DNA of 14,264 bases, taken from REEB470 sp032117095. GTDB lineage: Bacteria > Bacillota > Bacilli > Paenibacillales > YIM-B00363. The translations under genes were made by a program, and so were the position numbers. The stretch is taken from NCBI GenBank assembly GCA_032117095.1, contig JAULZZ010000066.1:1-14264 (forward strand), read 5' to 3'. The notes under the pieces were generated by a model, which was not told the DNA's origin, made no database searches, and saw nothing but the letters and a program-made list of their open reading frames with translations. This document shows, one piece after another, positions 7,329 through 12,685 of this stretch (positions within the stretch are counted from its first letter, which is position 1; every line of letters begins with the position of its first letter).

Positions 7329-7430
7329 ATACGAAGCACGGATGAAAAACATCAATGCGGAGGGTTTCCTTTTGTGAAAAAAGGGGGTTTTTAACCAATA
7401 GGATCGCGGTATTCAAATCGTGTTTCGTAT
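7329..7430 (+). repeat. Dispersed inverted-repeat element, copy 3 (dacF-spoIIAA gap)
   Basis: The ends ATACGAAGCACG (7329-7340) and CGTGTTTCGTAT (7419-7430) pair over 12 positions with one G-U. Compared with copy 2, T-A pairs have become G-C at two places, so pairing is kept while sequence changes. Inside are the hairpin CCTTTT (7368-7373) with AAAAGG (7379-7384), then GGG and TTTTTAACCAA (7388-7398). The element fills about 100 of the 328 bases between dacF and spoIIAA. It could end dacF transcription through the hairpin and T run. Confidence 0.78.
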
Positions 7431-7456
7431 GAACAGCGAGAAAGCGCATGCGATTT

Positions 7457-7464
7457 TTGTCGTA
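7457..7464 (+). promoter_or_regulatory. Spo0A-box-like site upstream of spoIIAA
   Basis: TGTCGTA (7458-7464), within TTTTGTCGTA, differs at one base from the Spo0A box TGTCGAA. It lies about 33 bases upstream of a sigma-H-like -35. In B. subtilis the spoIIA operon is activated by phosphorylated Spo0A at a sigma-H promoter, so the placement fits. One imperfect box alone is weak evidence. Confidence 0.35.
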
Positions 7465-7496
7465 TTTTGGTGAAGAGGTTCTAGTTTTGGCGGCGT

Positions 7497-7524
7497 GCAG
7501 GAAACCACGAGGGCGGTGGAGAAA
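7497..7524 (+). promoter_or_regulatory. Candidate sigma-H promoter of the spoIIA operon
   Basis: GCAGGAAAC (7497-7505) matches the sigma-H -35 consensus RnAGGAwWW at eight of nine positions. After a 12-base spacer, GGAGAAA (7518-7524) matches RnnGAAT except for the last base. Transcription would start near 7531, about 36 bases before the spoIIAA ATG. Other A/G-rich words nearby fit less well. Support also comes from known sigma-H control of spoIIA. Confidence 0.45.
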
Positions 7525-7566
7525 AAGACGTGCAAACCGATGCGATGGGATGGGAGAGGAACGAAC

Positions 7567-7920
7567 ATGAATTTGGCCGTTGCTGTGGAGCGGTGTGGGG
7601 ACACGCTCGTCGTACGTCTGCATGGAGAATTGGATCATCATCGTGCCACTGCGGTGAAGCAACAACTTGAAAAACTGCTGGAAGACTTGCAACTACGCAA
7701 CATCATCCTAAATTGCGCACAGCTCACCTTTATGGATAGCTCGGGCATTGGGGTAATTTTGGGGCGATACAAACAGATTAAACCAAGGCAAGGACGCATG
7801 GTCGTATGCCATGTCAACGAGATCGTGCACCGCTTGTTCGAACTTTCGGGATTGTTTAAGATCATCACACTCGCCCAAAATGAGGACGAAGCACTTGCCC
7901 ATGTGGGGGTGGTGAACTGA
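7567..7920 (+). CDS. spoIIAA: Anti-sigma-F factor antagonist SpoIIAA
   Basis: This is a 117-residue STAS-domain protein. When unphosphorylated it binds SpoIIAB and frees sigma-F in the forespore; SpoIIE dephosphorylates it. The family hallmark GELDHH (20-25) is present, and MDSSGIGVILGRYKQIK contains the phosphorylation site at Ser58, the same number as in B. subtilis. SGLFKII near the C-terminus is also conserved. The ATG at 7567 is preceded by GGGAGAGG at proper distance; an upstream in-frame GTG at 7495 lies in the promoter region and is rejected. Its TGA shares one base with the spoIIAB ATG, so translation is coupled. Operon transcription is likely under sigma-H and Spo0A control. Confidence 0.96.
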   Translation: MNLAVAVERCGDTLVVRLHGELDHHRATAVKQQLEKLLEDLQLRNIILNCAQLTFMDSSGIGVILGRYKQIKPRQGRMVVCHVNEIVHRLFELSGLFKIITLAQNEDEALAHVGVVN

Positions 7921-8363
7921 TGACGTCCAACTATTTTACGTTGCAATTTAGCAGTCGCTCCGAGAATGAAGCATTTGCTCGGGTGGCGGTGGCGGCGTTT
8001 GCAGCCCAACTCGACCCAACGGTAGACGACATGACGGAACTCAAGACGGTCATTTCTGAGGCCGTCACCAATGCGATTATTCATGGATACAACGAACAAG
8101 CAGAGGGGATCATTACGATCCATGGGCGCATCGAAGAAGATACGTTGCACGTCACGGTGAGCGATGAAGGGGTGGGGATGGAAGATGTTGCCTTAGCAAG
8201 AACGCCCCTGTATACGTCCAAACCAGAGTTAGAGCGGTCAGGCATCGGCTTTACGATCATGGAACAATTTATGGATGCGATTGAGGTGTATTCTGCCCCG
8301 CAACAAGGTACGCGCATTGAGCTCAGCAAGCGCATGCATGCAAAACCGCTGATGGTGCGTTGA
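7920..8363 (+). CDS. spoIIAB: Anti-sigma-F factor and serine kinase SpoIIAB
   Basis: This is a 147-residue GHKL-type ATPase. As a dimer it holds sigma-F inactive with ATP, and it phosphorylates SpoIIAA on serine. The ATP site is visible as the N box EAVTNAIIHGY (Glu47 likely base, Asn51 Mg ligand), the G1 box SDEGVGMED (Asp82, Gly84, Gly86) and the G2 box ERSGIGFTIME (Gly108, Gly110) with the flexible ATP lid before it. Length and motif spacing match the family. Start and stop overlap its neighbours by one base each (ATGA junctions), which keeps stoichiometry with SpoIIAA and sigma-F tight. Confidence 0.96.
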   Translation: MTSNYFTLQFSSRSENEAFARVAVAAFAAQLDPTVDDMTELKTVISEAVTNAIIHGYNEQAEGIITIHGRIEEDTLHVTVSDEGVGMEDVALARTPLYTSKPELERSGIGFTIMEQFMDAIEVYSAPQQGTRIELSKRMHAKPLMVR

Positions 8364-9127
8364 TGCACATACGCCCAACACGTCATGCACAATTTTCCTT
8401 TCATCCAGTAGACGATGCGACGAGCAAAGCGTTGATTTTTGCCAGTCAAGGGGGAGACAACACTGCCCGCGAGCAGCTCGTACAGTCGAATTTGCGTCTC
8501 GTATGGTCTGTTGTACAACGTTTTATTCATCGAGGATATGAACCCGAAGACTTGTTCCAAATTGGATGCATCGGGCTCATGAAGGCGATCGACAAATTCG
8601 ATTTTACATATGCCGTGAAGTTTTCTACGTACGCAGTGCCAATGATTATCGGGGAAATTCAACGCTTTATACGAGACGATGGCACGGTAAAAGTAAGCCG
8701 ATCGCTCAAAGAAATGGCCCACAAAATACGGAAAGCCAAAGACGAGCTCGCCCGAGAAATGGAAGCCGTGCCGACCATTCAGCACGTTGCACAACGGCTG
8801 GATGTCACCCGCGAAGAGGTGGTGTTGGCGATGGAAGCGACACGCATGCCGTCTTCTATTGACGAAACGGTGTACGAAAACGAAGGGGATCCCATCGCCT
8901 TGATCGATCAACTGGCCGACGAACAAGACGATCGATGGTTTGAGCGATTTGCCTTAAGTGAAGCGATCGAAACACTGACACCGCGCGAGCGTATGATTGT
9001 GTATTTGCGGTATTATCGTGACCAGACACAGGCGCAAGTGGCCCAACGATTGGGCATTTCACAAGTACAAGTGTCGCGGCTAGAAAAAAAGATTTTACAA
9101 TATATCCGCACACAAATTGCCTTGTGA
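8363..9127 (+). CDS. sigF: RNA polymerase sigma-F factor, forespore-specific
   Basis: This 254-residue sigma-70 family factor is the first to act in the forespore after asymmetric division. Region 2 is clear: REQLVQSNLRLVWSVVQRF, then the 2.1-2.2 core EDLFQIGCIGLMKAIDKFD and the 2.3-2.4 segment KFSTYAVPMIIGEIQRFIRD. Region 3 covers about residues 115-165. Region 4.2 has the helix-turn-helix TQAQVAQRLGISQVQVSRLE near the end. ATG 8363 overlaps the SpoIIAB stop by one base; the TTG one codon earlier is not needed. The ribosome-binding site is poor, so expression probably depends on coupling to spoIIAB. Candidate target promoters lie in front of dacF and spoVAF in this same window. Confidence 0.95.
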   Translation: MHIRPTRHAQFSFHPVDDATSKALIFASQGGDNTAREQLVQSNLRLVWSVVQRFIHRGYEPEDLFQIGCIGLMKAIDKFDFTYAVKFSTYAVPMIIGEIQRFIRDDGTVKVSRSLKEMAHKIRKAKDELAREMEAVPTIQHVAQRLDVTREEVVLAMEATRMPSSIDETVYENEGDPIALIDQLADEQDDRWFERFALSEAIETLTPRERMIVYLRYYRDQTQAQVAQRLGISQVQVSRLEKKILQYIRTQIAL

Positions 9128-9179
9128 TGGGGATGGGCGTGTATGCCTCGGACATGCACAAGAACTGCGAATAAGCACG

Positions 9180-9209
9180 CACACATTTTCAAAAAGTGTG
9201 TGTTTTTTT
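9180..9209 (+). terminator. Rho-independent terminator of the spoIIA operon
   Basis: Bases 9180-9189 pair with 9193-9202 (CACACATTTT with AAAAGTGTGTG-type complement, including one G-U) around a three-base loop. Seven T residues follow at 9203-9209. It lies 52 bases after the sigF stop and insulates the sporulation operon from the next gene. Confidence 0.85.
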
Positions 9210-9244
9210 CTTGTTCATACGGTCGTAAAGAGGAAAATTCTTTT

Positions 9245-9274
9245 TTGACAACGTTACACAAAAAGTGCTATACT
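9245..9274 (+). promoter_or_regulatory. Strong sigma-A promoter with extended -10
   Basis: A perfect TTGACA (9245-9250) and TATACT (9269-9274) are 18 bases apart, and TG at 9266-9267 forms an extended -10. An A/T-rich stretch lies directly upstream. The start point would be near 9281, giving a leader of about 130 bases before the ATG at 9412. This is the best vegetative promoter in the window. Confidence 0.82.
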
Positions 9275-9411
9275 GTATGAGAACATCGTTTTCAAACGCA
9301 ACAGTATGAACACTGTTCGTTGGATGCAACTGGCTACGGTGTGAATCAGGAAAAAAAGCGGACAAGCTGGCATGGAATAGAAAATCATCTACAGAATGGA
9401 GACAAAACAAC

Positions 9412-10908
9412 ATGCATCCGTTGAAAAATTCGTCCCCTGTGCAAAACGCAACCCCCCTTTCGCACGACGGGTCAACCTACTTTTATCATCCTGCAAAAAA
9501 GCCCATGGAAAAAGGAATACGCCATTTGTTGCACATGTTTTCCTGTGTTGGCATTGCATTGTCGATGCTCCTCACGAGTGCGCAACTTCCTGTACGCCAA
9601 GCCGAAGCGTTCGTGAGTACAGCAGCAAAGGAGATCGCCTCTATTGCTGCATCCGGTGTTGTGCTGACACAAATGACTTCTACAAAACAGCCAAATGAAG
9701 CTCAACAACAAGTAACAAAACAATGTATCCAAACGTTCAATGAGGCATCGTTTCTTTCTTCTACTCACCGGAAAGCAATAACAAAAGCTTGGTGTGGTTC
9801 CACCGCAGTAGGGGGGACGATCGATCAGATCGGGTTGGTCATTCAGACGGTATGTAGTGGTCAGCAAAAATGTCTTGCCGATTTGCAAAAAACAATGGAT
9901 CGTCTCGTGAAAACTCTTGGTAAGAAAGTAAGCGTGAACGTTCAGCCTTTGTGCACGGTATTGATCACATTATTTAAGCAGTCGATCGAAGCGTACTGCA
10001 AGGCAAATGGATACGTTACGGACGCCTCAACGTCTACTGGAAGTGCTGGAAAACCTCCAAAAAGTGGGGGTGGAATAAAAATGAATTCTGGTGCAAAACC
10101 GCCATCTCCTCACTTTCTTACTGGTCTCCTGTCGCGTGTACAATCTGCAATAGAAACAATGTGGAAAGATTGTAAAAATCCGTTTATCCGCTTGGTCAAC
10201 CCAAAGTGCGCGCCAAATTCTCAAACAGTAGAGGGGGCAGGCAGGGAAATCCCCAAAGATCGTCGTAAAATTCCGAGCACAGAAAATGGTCAAGCTACGA
10301 AAAATCTTGCAACACAATTCATCCAAAAATGTACCGACTGGTTCAACACATTCGTCAATGGGTGTGCCGTGGCGTATAAAAACTATCGCAGGCACTACGA
10401 CCGTCTAGAAGCCAACGAACCGATCACCATTTCCAATTTGCATCATTACGGTTATTTAGATCCGAAGATGCAAACCGAATTACGCCAACTCCAAACATCC
10501 CAAAAATCATACGTGATCAGTGCAGCAAACACGCTTGTTAAAAATCACCTCCCATTATCGGCGCAAGAGATAGAACAATATTTATTTAAAATTAAGATTA
10601 TTTTGATTCAAATCGAGAAAATAGATTCGTTGCTCTCGAATGTAGTGCGCATTGAACATTCAGTGTTATTTGAAAATAAAAAAGCAACCAACACAGCGAA
10701 AGAAGCATTAAAAAAAGAGATTGAATCCCAAACGAATTTTATGGTAAAAATAACTGTGCTATCTGCAAATAAAAATCATGTCATTCCCATACCACGATTA
10801 TATGCATTTGAAATTTCATTGTATGAGAAAAATATACTAGATAGCATATTGCAAGAAGAGAAGGTCAAAAAACAATTTTACAAAGATTGGGTCGACTCGG
10901 GGAGATGA
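9412..10908 (+). CDS. Predicted secreted cysteine-rich protein of unknown function
   Basis: I do not recognise this 498-residue protein. It begins with 31 polar residues, then a basic start (KGIRH), a hydrophobic stretch (about 39-58) and QAEA at 63-66, a good signal-peptidase site. The mature part (from about 67) has ten cysteines at 105, 128, 148, 154, 181, 196, 254, 266, 307 and 318; none occur after 318. An even count in an exported protein suggests disulfides. A Gly/Ser/Pro/Lys linker (about 204-232) separates two Cys-containing halves. The last 175 residues are Cys-free, Lys/Glu-rich and probably helical. GGAGA lies nine bases before ATG 9412; ATG 9505 would give a normal-length signal peptide but lacks a ribosome-binding site. 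The gene has its own vegetative promoter and sits where spoVAA-spoVAE lie in B. subtilis. Its 3' part is notably AT-rich. Confidence 0.8.
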   Translation: MHPLKNSSPVQNATPLSHDGSTYFYHPAKKPMEKGIRHLLHMFSCVGIALSMLLTSAQLPVRQAEAFVSTAAKEIASIAASGVVLTQMTSTKQPNEAQQQVTKQCIQTFNEASFLSSTHRKAITKAWCGSTAVGGTIDQIGLVIQTVCSGQQKCLADLQKTMDRLVKTLGKKVSVNVQPLCTVLITLFKQSIEAYCKANGYVTDASTSTGSAGKPPKSGGGIKMNSGAKPPSPHFLTGLLSRVQSAIETMWKDCKNPFIRLVNPKCAPNSQTVEGAGREIPKDRRKIPSTENGQATKNLATQFIQKCTDWFNTFVNGCAVAYKNYRRHYDRLEANEPITISNLHHYGYLDPKMQTELRQLQTSQKSYVISAANTLVKNHLPLSAQEIEQYLFKIKIILIQIEKIDSLLSNVVRIEHSVLFENKKATNTAKEALKKEIESQTNFMVKITVLSANKNHVIPIPRLYAFEISLYEKNILDSILQEEKVKKQFYKDWVDSGR

Positions 10909-11045
10909 AATCCATCTTGTACACATAGGAAATTTCACGTTCTTGCCTTCCCTGAATATGTGGGGGGGAATGCACGCATGAAAGCAACGCTCCCTTTTTT
11001 GAGTATGTCGCACCGTTGACGGACACACTACGGTTACCCACGTGC

Positions 11046-11074
11046 GCATCACAGCAAACGCTGTGGTAAAAATA
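11046..11074 (+). promoter_or_regulatory. Candidate sigma-F/sigma-G promoter of spoVAF
   Basis: GGTAAAAATA (11065-11074) fits the sigma-F -10 GGnnAnAHTR at all defined positions. GCATC (11046-11050), 14 bases upstream, fits the -35 GYATA at four of five. Transcription would start near 11081, about 20 bases before the ATG, the same geometry as the dacF promoter here. Sigma-G shares the -35 preference, and B. subtilis spoVA is a sigma-G operon, so either factor may use it. GAATA (10953-10957) and CATGAAA (10976-10982), 18 bases apart, are a weaker alternative. Confidence 0.5.
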
Positions 11075-11101
11075 CGTGCGGGCATTGTAGGAGGTGTGCA
11101 T

Positions 11102-12595
11102 ATGCAAGAAGAACCGAATGCCACGTATATTCCCCATCGTTTGTTAGAAGTGCAGGCGGTGTTGCGTCACGAAGCGGGCATGGGAACGAGTTTTGATGCG
11201 TTGTTTCGGGAGATGACGTTTGGCGATGTCGACGTCGGGGTGTTTTATTATAGTGGCTTTGTAAAAGATGACGTCATGACCGTTATTTTGGCCCGACTGA
11301 GTATGCTCGAAGAAATCCAATGGCGCGACGATGAGGCGCTGGATAAACTCGTGCATCAATACATTCCCCATGTGCAAGTGGAAGCCGTACAAACGATGCC
11401 CAAAGCAATCCAAAAAGCAGCAACGGGTGCGTGCGTCCTCTTCATGGAGGGCATGGGACGTGCGTTAGTCCTCGATGTAAAGATGTTTCCCCAACGAAGT
11501 CCAGAAGAATCCTCGATCGAACGCGTCGTACGGGGGTCACGCGATGGGTTCATCGAAACGTTATTGACCAACGTGACACTCGTGCGTCGGCGGTTGCGCG
11601 ATCGCCAGTTGCGTTTTGAAATCCAACAAATTGGCGTACGGACACAAACGGACGTCGCAATCGCCTACATTGCCGACATTGCCGATGCCAAGCTGGTGAG
11701 GATGGTCAAGGAAAAATTAAAACAAATTGATGTAGACGGCATTGCGATGGCGGACAAGGAATTAGAAGAGGCGATGATCGGGACACGGTGGAATCCCTTT
11801 CCCACGGTGCGGTATACGGAGCGCCCTGATGTGGCGACATACCATTTGTTGGAGGGGCACATTTGCTTGTTTGTGGATACGAGTCCGAGTGTAATGGTGT
11901 TGCCGACGACGTTTTTTCATCATGTGCAACATGCGGAGGAATATCGGCAGACCCCGTTTATTGGCACGTACTTGCGATGGGTGCGCTTTTTTGGCATTTG
12001 GGCCTCGATATTTTTGCTACCCCTCTGGTTTTTATTCGTGATGTATCCGGATTTGAAACCCCCCTCACTTGCGTTCATCGGGCCACAAAAGGAGGGGCGT
12101 ATTCCCATTTTGGCACAGTTTTTGTTTGTGGAGATCGGTGTCGATTTGATGCGCCTCGCGGCGATACACACACCAACCCCCTTGGCGACTGCGATGGGGC
12201 TTGTGGCAGCCATTTTGATCGGGGATGTAGCGATTAAGGCGGGTTTGCTGATCAATGAGGTCATTTTGTACATGGCCGTCGCAGCGATCGGAATGTTTGC
12301 AACCCCGAGTTATGAGCTCGGACTTGCCAACCGCGTGATGCGACTCGCCTTGCTGGTGGCGGTGGCGGCATTTGGTATTCCTGGTCTTGTGGGAGGGACG
12401 ACGCTCGTCTTGTTATTGTTTATTACGCAAAAATCTTTTCATATGCCGTATTTTTGGCCCCTGATCCCCTTTCACGGCAAAGCGTTGATCGACGTGCTCA
12501 TCCGTCGCCCCTTTTTGGCGCACCACTATCGGTTGCTCGCAAAAAAAGGACAGGATCAAACGCGCATGCGTCCCGATGCCAAAACGGAACAATGA
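11102..12595 (+). CDS. spoVAF: Spore germination protein SpoVAF (GerA-family membrane protein)
   Basis: This 497-residue protein belongs to the GerA/SpoVAF family of spore inner-membrane proteins, linked to ion and dipicolinate release in germination. A large soluble N-terminal half (about 1-290) holds family signatures: FPQRSPEESSIERVVRGSRDGF with ETLLTNVTLVRRRLRD, and later NPFPTVRYTERPDV with LLEGHICLFVDTSPSVMVLPTTFF. The C-terminal half has about five to six membrane segments from WVRFFGIWASIFLLPLWFLF (about 292) on, including TPLATAMGLVAAILIGDVAI. AGGAGGTG lies seven bases before ATG 11102; the in-frame GTG at 11042 would overlap the candidate promoter and is rejected. The spoVAA-E genes that normally precede it are absent here. 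As in B. subtilis, lysA follows. Confidence 0.93.
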   Translation: MQEEPNATYIPHRLLEVQAVLRHEAGMGTSFDALFREMTFGDVDVGVFYYSGFVKDDVMTVILARLSMLEEIQWRDDEALDKLVHQYIPHVQVEAVQTMPKAIQKAATGACVLFMEGMGRALVLDVKMFPQRSPEESSIERVVRGSRDGFIETLLTNVTLVRRRLRDRQLRFEIQQIGVRTQTDVAIAYIADIADAKLVRMVKEKLKQIDVDGIAMADKELEEAMIGTRWNPFPTVRYTERPDVATYHLLEGHICLFVDTSPSVMVLPTTFFHHVQHAEEYRQTPFIGTYLRWVRFFGIWASIFLLPLWFLFVMYPDLKPPSLAFIGPQKEGRIPILAQFLFVEIGVDLMRLAAIHTPTPLATAMGLVAAILIGDVAIKAGLLINEVILYMAVAAIGMFATPSYELGLANRVMRLALLVAVAAFGIPGLVGGTTLVLLLFITQKSFHMPYFWPLIPFHGKALIDVLIRRPFLAHHYRLLAKKGQDQTRMRPDAKTEQ

Positions 12596-12609
12596 ATGTG
12601 CGGGGGGTA

Positions 12610-12618
12610 TGGTATAAT
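12610..12618 (+). promoter_or_regulatory. Extended -10 promoter of lysA
   Basis: TGGTATAAT combines a perfect TATAAT (12613-12618) with the TGn extension, 15 bases after the spoVAF stop. No good -35 lies 16-18 bases upstream (CAATGA at best), which extended -10 promoters tolerate. It would let lysA be expressed in growing cells independently of spoVAF. The leader to the GTG start is about 60 bases, too short for a lysine riboswitch. Confidence 0.6.
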
Positions 12619-12685
12619 GAGGTGAAAACGATGCGCAACGGGTTGGGTACGTCGTCGTTACATTTTCATAAAAGGGGATAGGCAC

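Noticed and set aside
8081..8926. Long minus-strand open frame (281 codons) across the end of spoIIAB and the start of sigF
   Set aside because: It lies antisense to two unmistakable genes, has no ribosome-binding site, and its translation is rich in Cys, His and Phe, typical of a shadow frame.
11042..11101. Upstream GTG start for spoVAF
   Set aside because: It overlaps the candidate promoter, has no Shine-Dalgarno sequence and adds residues not typical of the family; ATG 11102 has a near-perfect AGGAGGTG.
12596..12685. Lysine riboswitch (L-box) before lysA
   Set aside because: The gap is 90 bases, far shorter than the L-box aptamer, and the conserved core motifs are not seen.
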